Shown here: positions 16,755 to 25,667 of the stretch, in pieces
Layout of the letters: the number at the start of each line of letters is the position of its first letter
Numbering within the stretch: the first letter of the stretch is position 1
Assembly: GCA_045579665.1 (NCBI GenBank)
Contig: JAZNMO010000170.1
Location: 1 to 45,167, forward strand
DNA from: COE1 sp045579665
GTDB lineage: Bacteria > Bacillota > Clostridia > Lachnospirales > Lachnospiraceae
Direction of reading: 5' to 3'
Length of the DNA: 45,167 nt
Made by a program: the position numbers and the translations under genes
The notes under the pieces: model-generated
Told to the model about the DNA's origin: nothing
Database searches by the model: none
Seen by the model: only the letters and a program-made list of their open reading frames with translations

Positions 16755-18572
16755 TTACGCTATATCGCTTTCTTCCTCCTCATTACTCATATAAAGTGAA
16801 TAATATCTTCCCTTCTTCTGCATCAGCTCCTCATGATTACCGGTTTCGACAATTCGTCCCTTATCCATGACGATAATACAGTCTGCGTCCTGAATTGTAG
16901 AAAGTCTGTGTGCAATAATCAGGCTGGTTCTGTTCTCCATCAGCTTCACCATAGCATCCTGAATATGCTTCTCCGTACGGGTATCTACACTAGAGGTTGC
17001 TTCATCCAGAATCAGAATCTTTGGATTAGCAAGAAAGGCTCTTGCTATCGATAAAAGCTGACGCTGTCCCTGTGACAGATTACAGCCTGACTCGGTAAGC
17101 TGTGTTGCAAAGCCCTGTGGCAGGTGTCGAATCATACTATAACAGTGACTCATCTTTACAGCTGCCTCCACCTCTTCTCTGGTCGCATCCAGCTTGGAAT
17201 ATTTCACATTATTCTCCACCGTATCTGCAAATAGTACCGTATCCTGTAAAACTATCGCCGTATTCCTTCTAAGCTCCTCACAGGCAATATCCTTGATATT
17301 CACACCATCTATTAAAATCTCTCCATTGTCTACATCATAGAAGCGCATCAAAAGATTCACCACTGTCGTCTTACCACTTCCTGTTGCTCCTACCAGCGCA
17401 ATCTTGTGTCCTGCACGGACCTCAAAATTAAAGTCGTATAACACCTGATGCCCCGGAATATAAGAAAAATCTACATTTTTAAAGGTAATCACACCTTTGG
17501 CATTGTCCAGATTCTGACTTCCCGACTTATCCTCACTTGGCTCATCCATAATCGCAAAGACTCTCTCCGCACCGGCTACGGCAGTCTGAATCTGACCATA
17601 CACCTGCGCCAGCTCATCAATCGGTCTTCCAAACTGCTTTGCATACACAATAAATGCTGAAATAATACCAATGGAAATCTGTCCCGTAATGGCAAAATAG
17701 CCTCCAAATGCTGCAATAATCACAAACCCAATATTATTAATGACATTCATAATTGGTCCCATTGAACCGCCCAGTATTTCTGCCACAATACCTACCTTTG
17801 TAAGCTCATCAGACACCTGATTGAACTCGTTAACAACCGCATTCTTTCTATTATAAGCCACCACCGTCTTATAGCCCGTTACCATTTCCTCTACCGTACC
17901 ATTCAAACTACCAAGCAGCATCTGACGCTTCCGATAGAACTTTCTCATGGCTGTTGATAATGCTTTTGTTGCAACCACAGTTAAAATCATCGTTACACAA
18001 GACAATACTGCAAGCTTCGGGCAAAGATACAGCATCATCGCAACTGTTCCAATAACCGTCAGCACACCGGAAAACATAGAACTTAATGACTGTGATACCG
18101 TATTCGAAATATTCTCCACATCATTGGTCATTCGGCTCATAATATCGCCATGGGAATGCTGGTCGAGATACTTAATCGGAAGATTGACAATTCTTTCAAA
18201 CAAATCCTCTCGCATACGTCTTACGATACCCTGGCTTAATATTGCACTAAACCTGCTCTGCGCCAAGGTGCAAAGACTCTGAATGCCATATACGGCAAGC
18301 ATCACAAGCAATACGCCCCCTAAATCCTCATAGCTTCCCTGTGCTATGGAATCTATCGCCTGACTCTGCAGCCTGGGTGCCGTTACAGAACATATCACAA
18401 TTATCAACACCACCAGCAGCAAATAAATCAGCAGCTTCTTCTCTTGCGCAAAATACTGTAGCAACCGCTTCACTGTCTGCTTTCCGTCTTTTGCTTTTTC
18501 TACCTTCTGCATATTTCTCGGTCCCCTTGTTCCCGGAACCTTATACTGATTCATAGAGGGATTATTAGCCAT
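16755..18572 (-). CDS. ABC exporter subunit B (permease-ATPase fusion)
   Basis: This 605-aa half-transporter fuses six membrane helices (about 45-340) to an ATPase domain with Walker A GATGSGKTT, the signature LSQGQRQ, Walker B ILILDEATS and the H-loop AHRLST. The LSQGQ signature and intact glutamate mark the catalytically competent partner of a heterodimer such as BmrCD or TM287/288. The ATG at 18572 has GGAGGTGATATCA before it; a longer frame to 18647 lies inside the upstream gene. The two genes overlap by 8 nt. The probable substrates are drugs or lipophilic compounds. Confidence 0.92.
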   Translation of the reverse strand: MANNPSMNQYKVPGTRGPRNMQKVEKAKDGKQTVKRLLQYFAQEKKLLIYLLLVVLIIVICSVTAPRLQSQAIDSIAQGSYEDLGGVLLVMLAVYGIQSLCTLAQSRFSAILSQGIVRRMREDLFERIVNLPIKYLDQHSHGDIMSRMTNDVENISNTVSQSLSSMFSGVLTVIGTVAMMLYLCPKLAVLSCVTMILTVVATKALSTAMRKFYRKRQMLLGSLNGTVEEMVTGYKTVVAYNRKNAVVNEFNQVSDELTKVGIVAEILGGSMGPIMNVINNIGFVIIAAFGGYFAITGQISIGIISAFIVYAKQFGRPIDELAQVYGQIQTAVAGAERVFAIMDEPSEDKSGSQNLDNAKGVITFKNVDFSYIPGHQVLYDFNFEVRAGHKIALVGATGSGKTTVVNLLMRFYDVDNGEILIDGVNIKDIACEELRRNTAIVLQDTVLFADTVENNVKYSKLDATREEVEAAVKMSHCYSMIRHLPQGFATQLTESGCNLSQGQRQLLSIARAFLANPKILILDEATSSVDTRTEKHIQDAMVKLMENRTSLIIAHRLSTIQDADCIIVMDKGRIVETGNHEELMQKKGRYYSLYMSNEEEESDIA

Positions 18573-20322
18573 TGATATCACCTCCGTTCTTAAGCTGCGA
18601 CTGATAAATCTCCTGATATACCTCACTACCGGCCAACAGCTCCTCATGATTACCGCAAGCTACAATACCACCATTCTCCAATACTACAATTCTATCCGCA
18701 TCCTTCACGGAAGCAATTCGCTGTGCAATGATAATCTTGGTCTGCGTACTATACTCCTGCTTCAACGCCTTATAAAACTTTGCCTCTGTTGCCAAATCAA
18801 GCGCACTTGTCGCATCATCCAATATCAAAATCTCAGCCTCACGTAGTACCGCACGGCTGATTGCTACTCTCTGCTTCTGGCCGCCCGACAGACTGGTTCC
18901 TCCCTGCGTCACTTGTGTATCCATGCCCTCTGCCTTCGTACTGATAAACTCAATTGCCTGCGCAATCTTTGCAGCATGTTCTACCTGTTCCCCTGATGCC
19001 TTAGGATTGCCCCATAAAATGTTCTCTCCAATACTTGCACTAAATATCTCGCTCTTTTGCAAAGCAACAGCTATCTTATTACGAAGAAACTCTAACGGAT
19101 ACTCTTTCACATCCACATCATCTACCAGAACCTGACCTTGTGTTGTATCATAGAATCTTGGAATCAGATTAACCAAGCTAGTCTTACCACAGCCCGTTGC
19201 TCCAAGGATTGCCAGCGTTTCTCCCGGCTGAATGACCAGATTAATCTTCTCCAATACCAAATCCGTACTATCTTCCCCCTCTAATGAGGCTGGATACGCA
19301 AAGGATACGTTTCTAAACTCAATCTTTCCCTTTACAGAAGGCTCTTCCACTAATGTACCATCTGCAATTGCAGGCTCACAATCAAGCACCTCCTGAATAC
19401 GTCTGCCTGATGCCACACCTCTTGAAACAGACTGAAAAATCATCGTCATACGCATCACTGCATTTAAAATCTGGGAAGTATATGTAATCGCAGCCATCAC
19501 ATTACCCGGTGTTACTGCCCCTGCCTGTACCTCTATACTTCCTACCTTAATGACTGCTACTACTGCAATATTCAGGAAAATATTCATAAGCGGTGTCATA
19601 TAAGAAAGCAACAGTAATACATCCAGCTGTGTATTTACAAGCTCTCCATTTGCCTTTTTAAATCTCTCCTGCTCATACTCTTCCTTCACATATGCCTTAA
19701 CCACTCTTGAACCGGATACATTCTCCTGCATTACGCTGTTCACACCATCCAGCTTCTTCTGTAATATTCCAAAGAGCGGATTCACCTTACTGATAAAATA
19801 AATCACACATGCCAAAACAAATGGAAATGCACAGGCAATCACTGCACCAAAGCTCAAATCCAGTGTCAGCATGGAAACAATGCCGCCTCCAAATAGCAGA
19901 AATGTTCTGACAAATCCTCGAATCGACATAGACACCAGATGCTGTACCTGTGTAATGTCATTGGTTACTCTTGTAATCAATGAACCTGTCGAAAACTGAT
20001 CCGTCTGTTCAAAGGATAAGGACATAATCTTCTCAAAGCTGTCCTTTCTGATGTCATTCCCAAGCTTCTGACTGCAAAGCTGTGCAAACACACCTGACAT
20101 AATCCCACAAAAGCAGCCAATTAACACAAGTCCTATCATCTGCAGACCTGTAGTGACAATCAGATTCAAATCTCCTACATTATTGTTGGATAATCCTAAA
20201 ACGCCCTCATCAACGATAATGCTCATCAGACGTGGCTGCAGCAAATCCATAAATACCTCACCGAACATAAAAATCGGTGCAAATATGGCAAAATACCAAT
20301 AGCGAGTCAAATACTTCTTCAT
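18565..20322 (-). CDS. ABC exporter subunit A (permease-ATPase fusion)
   Basis: This 585-aa half-transporter starts with membrane helices (MKKYLTRYWYFAIFAPIFMF) and ends with an ATPase domain showing GATGCGKTS, LSGGQKQRVAISRA and LILDDATSALD. The aspartate in the Walker B position normally held by catalytic glutamate (LDDATS) is typical of the degenerate-site subunit in heterodimeric exporters. It is the first gene of the pair with 16755-18572. A TTTACATAATGT-type sequence lies about 20 nt upstream and is mirrored before the divergent CotH gene. Confidence 0.92.
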   Translation of the reverse strand: MKKYLTRYWYFAIFAPIFMFGEVFMDLLQPRLMSIIVDEGVLGLSNNNVGDLNLIVTTGLQMIGLVLIGCFCGIMSGVFAQLCSQKLGNDIRKDSFEKIMSLSFEQTDQFSTGSLITRVTNDITQVQHLVSMSIRGFVRTFLLFGGGIVSMLTLDLSFGAVIACAFPFVLACVIYFISKVNPLFGILQKKLDGVNSVMQENVSGSRVVKAYVKEEYEQERFKKANGELVNTQLDVLLLLSYMTPLMNIFLNIAVVAVIKVGSIEVQAGAVTPGNVMAAITYTSQILNAVMRMTMIFQSVSRGVASGRRIQEVLDCEPAIADGTLVEEPSVKGKIEFRNVSFAYPASLEGEDSTDLVLEKINLVIQPGETLAILGATGCGKTSLVNLIPRFYDTTQGQVLVDDVDVKEYPLEFLRNKIAVALQKSEIFSASIGENILWGNPKASGEQVEHAAKIAQAIEFISTKAEGMDTQVTQGGTSLSGGQKQRVAISRAVLREAEILILDDATSALDLATEAKFYKALKQEYSTQTKIIIAQRIASVKDADRIVVLENGGIVACGNHEELLAGSEVYQEIYQSQLKNGGDING

Positions 20323-20343
20323 ACCTTCTAAACCTTACTTTCT

Positions 20344-20510
20344 ACATTATGTAAATGCTTTTCTATAGTAAATTATGCATTTTAGCACATAAAAAATCAA
20401 GACAGGAGTTTCTCTTAACATTTTCTTAAAATTTCTTAATATAAACTTTATGTAACTTTAATTGCTTATAGATAATCAATTTGCTATACTTTCTTCTGTT
20501 TACATAATGT
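20344..20510. promoter_or_regulatory. Divergent control region with mirrored 12-nt sites and a CotH promoter
   Basis: ACATTATGTAAA (20344-20355) and its exact reverse complement TTTACATAATGT (20499-20510) lie just upstream of the ABC exporter gene and the CotH gene respectively. A plus-strand promoter, TTGCTT (20462-20467), 17 nt, TATACT (20485-20490), places the CotH transcription start at about the second copy. The arrangement fits a shared repressor, but could be coincidence. Confidence 0.5.
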
Positions 20511-20546
20511 GGAATGACTGAACCGTTCCGGAAAGAGGGCTTTTGA

Positions 20547-22154
20547 ATGAATAAAAAACTTAAATTAATTGCAATCACTGTTTTACTGCTTACATTTTGT
20601 CATTTATCCTATACAACAGTTGCACAGGACAGTTCCATCTTTATTTCAGTTTTTACAGCCAAAGACAATGGTCTGGATATTTCTGCACAGCTTGCAACAT
20701 CTACAACACAGAATACAATTTCAGCTTATTATGATGGTGCGAACACATACTATTTGTTTCTACCGGCATATGCCACAGACAAAAAGCTTTCCTTTACCTG
20801 TGGTGATTTTATTACTTTAACCGCAGTAAACGAATCTACATACCAATACAATATCAATGGCGAGTATTCTTTGACACTCCTTTTTGGTTCAGATATCCCT
20901 GTCATTCATATGACTTTGGAACATGACCTTAGTTATATTACTTCCGACAAAACACTTACTGACTCAGGACAGATTACCATGTTGAATGCAGATGGTTCTA
21001 TCGTTTATATAGGAGATTTAGAAGAAATCAAAGGAAGAGGTAATGCAAGCTGGGAGCTAGATAAAAAGCCTTTTCAGTTTCAGCTGCCTCATGTAATTGA
21101 AGCCTATGATATTTCTGCCACTGATGAATTTTCGCTTGTCTCCGCAAGAGATTATAGCTATCTGCGTAATTTCATTTCAAATGAAATGGCAGACACCATG
21201 GGAGCTTTTACTTTAGACTGCACTCATATCGACCTCTATATTAATAATGAATATCAGGGAGTCTATGAATTATGGAATAAGCTCGAACCTAACACTCTTG
21301 GCATTACTGATATGGAAGCTGAGAATAAGGATATGATAAGTAAAATGCCTGAATTGAACCAGCTTACCACCAACACCTATTTGGATGACTGGAATCATAC
21401 TGTAACAGGAAAATGGTGGGATTATACCTCTATTTCTGACAATATCACAGGCGGCTATATACTGGAGGGGGATTATCCTGCCCGTTATGCTACCGAAGCA
21501 AGCGGCTTTACATTAGATAGTGGGGCTTACATGGTAGCAAAGTCACCTAAATACCTTTCAACCAAGCAGTATGATTATATCTCTGAATATATGAAAACCT
21601 GTGAATCCATCTTATATGAAAGTGTTGGGTTAGATAATTATGACGCAATGTCCGAATATATTGATGTGGATTCCTTCATTAACAAATACCTGGTTGAAGA
21701 AGTTTGCAAGAATGTAGAATGCTCATCTACCAGTCAATATTTTTACAAGGATGCAGACGATGTATTATATGCCGGCCCTGTATGGGATTATGACTCTGCA
21801 TACGGTGTTGCCTATTCTACAGACGATATTGATTTTAGCACTCCTAACGGCTTTTCCGCCCGTAATATTCCGGGGTCTTTCAACTGGTGGCAGCTGCTAT
21901 ACTATAATAAAGCTTTTTATGCTGATATGACGGATATGTATACAAATACGTTATATCCATACTTAAATAAATTAATAGAAACACATATCCCTAACTGGGA
22001 AGCCAGGTTAACCAACAGCGCCGTTATGGATGCGCTCAAATGGAAACGTGCCGCCTCTCTTGAAGCAGCACGCACAGTTTATCATAATGAAGTTACATCG
22101 GTATCCGACTTCCTAAAAGCCAGAAAAGAATTTTTATACAATGAATGGAATTAA
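20547..22154 (+). CDS. Exported CotH kinase family protein
   Basis: The 535-aa protein has an N-terminal signal peptide (MNKKLKLIAITVLLLTFCHL, cleavage probably near TVAQ) and no lipobox. A beta-rich N-terminal domain of about 130 residues precedes the CotH fold. The family motif IKGRGNASW lies at about 161-169 with KKPFQFQL after it, and VWDYDSAYG at about 412-420 supplies the likely metal-binding aspartates. AGAGGGC precedes the ATG. It converges on the DUF4956 gene, with which its stop codon overlaps on the opposite strand. CotH, DUF4956 and VTC-domain genes recur together in Bacillota, so this is probably one functional module even though the strands differ. Confidence 0.88.
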   Translation: MNKKLKLIAITVLLLTFCHLSYTTVAQDSSIFISVFTAKDNGLDISAQLATSTTQNTISAYYDGANTYYLFLPAYATDKKLSFTCGDFITLTAVNESTYQYNINGEYSLTLLFGSDIPVIHMTLEHDLSYITSDKTLTDSGQITMLNADGSIVYIGDLEEIKGRGNASWELDKKPFQFQLPHVIEAYDISATDEFSLVSARDYSYLRNFISNEMADTMGAFTLDCTHIDLYINNEYQGVYELWNKLEPNTLGITDMEAENKDMISKMPELNQLTTNTYLDDWNHTVTGKWWDYTSISDNITGGYILEGDYPARYATEASGFTLDSGAYMVAKSPKYLSTKQYDYISEYMKTCESILYESVGLDNYDAMSEYIDVDSFINKYLVEEVCKNVECSSTSQYFYKDADDVLYAGPVWDYDSAYGVAYSTDDIDFSTPNGFSARNIPGSFNWWQLLYYNKAFYADMTDMYTNTLYPYLNKLIETHIPNWEARLTNSAVMDALKWKRAASLEAARTVYHNEVTSVSDFLKARKEFLYNEWN

Positions 22155-22825
22155 TATACGGCTTCACCATCGTGAGCAATTAAGGAAGTCGTTAATACAT
22201 GGTCTACAGAAGAAGCTGCGTCAAGCAGCTTTTTCTCTTGTGAAGTCTTACACTCAATAATATAATCCGTACCTCTCTTTGTACGATTCCTTGACTTTAC
22301 ACGAGAATTCTTTACATACTGTTTCACAGCATTCATAAGCTCATCCTCATCACCCGCTTCATCCATATTCACAACGAGTAACACAGCAGCTCTTCCCCCC
22401 GGAAGAAGCTCTAACAGGAATATCAATAAAGTAACTGCAATTGCTATAACCACAGCAAGCTCATAATTCATGGCTCCTAATATGATACCGGTACTAATAG
22501 ACCAGAACAGAAATACCATATCCTTTGGCTCCTTTACTGCGGTACGGAATCTGATAATAGATAATGCACCAACCATACCAAGCGAAACAACAAGATTAGA
22601 CTGCATTGCCATAATAATACCTGCGGTAATTACAGGAAGTACCGCTAAAGTTATCCCCAGCTGCTTACTGTAAAAGCTCTTTTTATGCGCAGCATAGTAA
22701 ATCATGTATATGTAAAGTGCGAACAAAATGCATATTCCAATCGTAACAAATACCGTCGTCATCGCCAATGCATTATTCTGCATATTTTCTATTACTGTCT
22801 TCTTAATAATGTCATTAAATGTCAT
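22151..22825 (-). CDS. DUF4956 membrane protein
   Basis: This 224-aa protein has four or so membrane helices in its first 140 residues and a soluble C-terminal domain. GMVGALSIIRFRTAVKEPKD (about 88-107) is the hallmark of the family. The architecture suggests a membrane component with a small cytoplasmic regulatory domain. It follows the VTC-domain gene by 14 nt with GGAGGTACAAT before the ATG, so the two are co-translated or co-transcribed. The family is regularly found with VTC and CotH proteins; its function is unknown. No terminator separates it from the convergent CotH gene, so the transcripts should overlap. Confidence 0.88.
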   Translation of the reverse strand: MTFNDIIKKTVIENMQNNALAMTTVFVTIGICILFALYIYMIYYAAHKKSFYSKQLGITLAVLPVITAGIIMAMQSNLVVSLGMVGALSIIRFRTAVKEPKDMVFLFWSISTGIILGAMNYELAVVIAIAVTLLIFLLELLPGGRAAVLLVVNMDEAGDEDELMNAVKQYVKNSRVKSRNRTKRGTDYIIECKTSQEKKLLDAASSVDHVLTTSLIAHDGEAVY

Positions 22826-22839
22826 ATTGTACCTCCTGG

Positions 22840-23526
22840 TTATATCCCAATTGAATATTTTCTACATAAGTAATATTTTGAAAAGGTTGTCCTATCCAGC
22901 TTGCCTGTATTCAATGCTGTCTTGATATAGCGTGGCAAAAATTCATCATACTTCACTTCTAAGACATGCTTACCACTCTCCATAATCGGACGTTTGGCAA
23001 TCTCCTTATCAAAAAACTGTCCAATATCCGTCGTAGACGAAATATTCCTGTCAAAAGTGATTCTTACATTGCCATCCTTGCAAATAAAAGCCTTACGCTC
23101 ATACGCAACAATTATCTTAGGACGCAGTAAATTTATCGCCGCATAAGCCTTAAAGCCCTTTAAAAACTCTCCATCCTCAGGCTGTATCTGATACTGCCCT
23201 TCTAATAAGCTCTTACACTGTTCATAGGTTAGATTACAGCTTTCCTTGCGGGTTAAATCATGATTCTTAATCTTCTTCTCCAAATTGATATAGGAGTTAG
23301 CTCCATTATAAATACGGATTCGATATTTAAATCTTGGACTTACCCCCATTAAATTCTGATTCAATGCCAAATCCCTGTAATCATCAAAGTAAGCACTTCT
23401 TATCTCATATGTACCATTCTCATAATGTGCATCCGTCTTAATCATACCGGTAAGCTTATTCTCAAGTAATACCAGGTCTCTCTCATCCACTAAATACTTT
23501 AATTCATGTCGATACTTTTTTTGCAT
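22840..23526 (-). CDS. VTC-domain protein (polyphosphate polymerase-like)
   Basis: The 228-aa protein is a stand-alone VTC domain, the tunnel-fold catalytic module of the yeast polyphosphate polymerase Vtc4. Visible family features are RHELKYLV at the start, IRSAYFDD, RFKYRIRIYN (about 63-72) and LEKKIK with its basic residues, YERKAF, VRITFDRNIS, and the late LEVKYDEFLP with Glu and Lys. These fit the basic tunnel that binds phosphate chains. Bacterial versions are presumed to make or bind polyphosphate or to transfer nucleotides; activity is inferred, not shown. It precedes the DUF4956 gene in the same operon, with GAGAG 6-10 nt before the ATG. Confidence 0.87.
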   Translation of the reverse strand: MQKKYRHELKYLVDERDLVLLENKLTGMIKTDAHYENGTYEIRSAYFDDYRDLALNQNLMGVSPRFKYRIRIYNGANSYINLEKKIKNHDLTRKESCNLTYEQCKSLLEGQYQIQPEDGEFLKGFKAYAAINLLRPKIIVAYERKAFICKDGNVRITFDRNISSTTDIGQFFDKEIAKRPIMESGKHVLEVKYDEFLPRYIKTALNTGKLDRTTFSKYYLCRKYSIGI

Positions 23527-23550
23527 AGTTCACTCTCACATCTGAATAGT

Positions 23551-23583
23551 AAAAAAGCCACTATCACACATAGTAGCTTTTTT
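23551..23583 (-). terminator. Terminator after the two-component genes
   Basis: AAAAAAGC.ACTAT and ATAGT.GCTTTTTT form an imperfect stem with one mismatch and a short loop, ending in a T6 run in either direction. It lies between the histidine kinase gene and the VTC gene. Confidence 0.75.
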
Positions 23584-23716
23584 CATTATGTCAACTTATG
23601 ATAGCAATGTCAATTACATTATTATGAACATTTTATGACTTTTGTATTGCAAACAAGATTCTAATTTATAATTTATTTTCCAGCTCTTTCGTTAATGCCA
23701 ATATCGTCCTTTTCTT

Positions 23717-24787
23717 TCAGCACTTCTGTCCAAACGCCTCCAGTGAAACAGTAAAGGTAGTTCCTTCCCCTACTTTACTTTGTACACTGATATTACCTCC
23801 TGCAATATCAATCACTCTCTTTACCAATGCAAGTCCAAGTCCGTTCCCCTGAGTAGCATGCGAGGTATCTCCCTGATAAAACTTTTCAAAAATATGCTTT
23901 CCGGTCTCAGCACTGATTCCGCAGCCCGTATCACTGACAGCAACCAGAACTCTGTCATCCACCTTCTGCACAGTGACAGATACCATTCCTTCCTCTTTAC
24001 AGAACTTGATTGCATTAGAGAAAAGATTATTCCACACGAGACTTAACAGCTCTGCATCCTGATATACAAATAAATCCTCTTCGATATCTGTCTCTATTTC
24101 CAACTGCTTTTTCTCCCAAGCATACTCATGCATCAGCAGGCATTCACAAATCTGCTCAGATAAATTGTAACGCTTTTTCTCCGGATAAATCTGCTGATTT
24201 TCTAATCGATTCAGCTTCAAAATATTGGTAATCAGCTCAGAAAGTCTCTTGGTCTGCTCCGTAATCGCCCGTGCATACTCCTGCTGCTGTTCATTGGTCA
24301 GTACTCCGCTCTGCAGCATGGTCGCATAATTTGAAATAACTGCCAGTGGTGTCTTAATCTCGTGAGAAACATTGGAAATAAAATCAGTCCTTAGAGTCTC
24401 TACGCCTGCAAGCTCTGCTGTCATATCATTCAGTCCCTTAATAATAGAATCAAACTCATTGTCACTGTTCTCCCCCTTAATATAGGGAATCCTAACCGCA
24501 AAATCTCCTGCCACTATCTTCTCTATTCCTTCTCTGATACGCTTTACCGGACGCATAACCATCCACGCACGTCTTGTATAATCAATGACGCTGAATAATA
24601 CAGTTAATAAAATAATATTCCAAAAAGTAACTGGTGCCGCTGCCCTTATTTGAGCTTCATCCATTTGCATTCCATTTAAAAACAGAAAAAAATTGCAGGT
24701 TACAACAAATGCTATCATGGCGAAGAAAATCATAAAACGCCAACCTGCTTTTAAAAGCTTCTTTATTTCAAGCCACCCGATTCTCAC
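23717..24787 (-). CDS. Sensor histidine kinase
   Basis: The 356-aa protein has two N-terminal membrane helices (about 15-35 and 48-66) joined by a short loop, a HAMP domain (about 70-125), a HisKA domain with phospho-acceptor FISNVSHEIKTPLAVISN (about 138-155) and a full HATPase domain: NNLFSNAIKF (N box), DTGCGIS, and NGLGLALVKR. The short extracellular loop suggests intramembrane or envelope-stress sensing. The start is GTG at 24787, overlapping the response-regulator stop by 4 nt. It partners the OmpR-type regulator upstream; the target genes are not evident. Confidence 0.93.
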   Translation of the reverse strand: MRIGWLEIKKLLKAGWRFMIFFAMIAFVVTCNFFLFLNGMQMDEAQIRAAAPVTFWNIILLTVLFSVIDYTRRAWMVMRPVKRIREGIEKIVAGDFAVRIPYIKGENSDNEFDSIIKGLNDMTAELAGVETLRTDFISNVSHEIKTPLAVISNYATMLQSGVLTNEQQQEYARAITEQTKRLSELITNILKLNRLENQQIYPEKKRYNLSEQICECLLMHEYAWEKKQLEIETDIEEDLFVYQDAELLSLVWNNLFSNAIKFCKEEGMVSVTVQKVDDRVLVAVSDTGCGISAETGKHIFEKFYQGDTSHATQGNGLGLALVKRVIDIAGGNISVQSKVGEGTTFTVSLEAFGQKC

Positions 24788-25455
24788 TTAATCACCGCCT
24801 TATATCCCAAACCATGCACTGTCACAATCTCAAAGCTGTCGCAATCTGAGAATTTATCTCTTATCTTTGTCATATACACATCCACTACTCTGGCGCCTGA
24901 TGCTGAATCCGCGTCCCAAAACTCCTCCATCAGCTTAGCGCGTGTGAAGGTTTTCTTAGGATAGGATAACAGCTTATAAAGAATATCAAATTCTCTCACC
25001 GTAAGATTTACTTCCTCACCTCTTACATATGCCGTATGCTCCTGCGCATCCAGCACAAGCTCACCAAGCTCTATCTTCTTGCCCGTGGCAATCTTTGCAC
25101 GTCTAAGCAGAGCCTCCATTCGCAAAAGAAGCTCCTCTAAATCCACAGGCTTTACCAGATAATCATCTACACCTGCCCGGAATCCCTTTTTCTTTGATTC
25201 AAAATCATCTCTTGCTGTCATAAACAGAATCGGAATATCCTCATTCATCTCTCTTACCGTCTCAGCAAACTCAAAGCCATCAGTTCCCGGCATCATAATA
25301 TCTGAAATAATCAAATCAAATACCTTCTCATACAACTCATCATAAGCCTCATTAGCATCAAATACCCCAATTGCCTCATAGCCATTATTATTTAAAAACA
25401 TACACACTGTCTGATTCAAATCCTTATCATCTTCCACTAATAAAACCTTAAACAT
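24784..25455 (-). CDS. OmpR-family response regulator
   Basis: This 223-aa cytoplasmic regulator has a receiver domain (MFKVLLVEDDKDLNQTV; phosphorylated Asp in LIISDIMMPGTDG; Lys in YLVKP) and a winged-helix DNA-binding domain (LTVREFDILYKLLSYPKK to TVHGLGYKAVIK). I chose the ATG at 25455 because the receiver starts there and AGGGG lies about 8 nt upstream; a longer frame begins at 25497. It is the first gene of the two-component operon and overlaps the kinase by 4 nt. Confidence 0.95.
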   Translation of the reverse strand: MFKVLLVEDDKDLNQTVCMFLNNNGYEAIGVFDANEAYDELYEKVFDLIISDIMMPGTDGFEFAETVREMNEDIPILFMTARDDFESKKKGFRAGVDDYLVKPVDLEELLLRMEALLRRAKIATGKKIELGELVLDAQEHTAYVRGEEVNLTVREFDILYKLLSYPKKTFTRAKLMEEFWDADSASGARVVDVYMTKIRDKFSDCDSFEIVTVHGLGYKAVIK

Positions 25456-25667
25456 GTCCGCACCCCTTTTATATTTTCTATAATATAATGGTATCATAAA
25501 TCATAATATCATCCAAATGTTTACGAAATGTTAATGCAATTATTTGTTTTCTTGATTCTTTTTCACTTGTTGTCTATGCTTTTTGATGCTATTATATAAT
25601 TAGTCAAAATATGTACTTTCATAAAAATATGATATTGTCATACTCAAATATACAGGAGTGATACATC

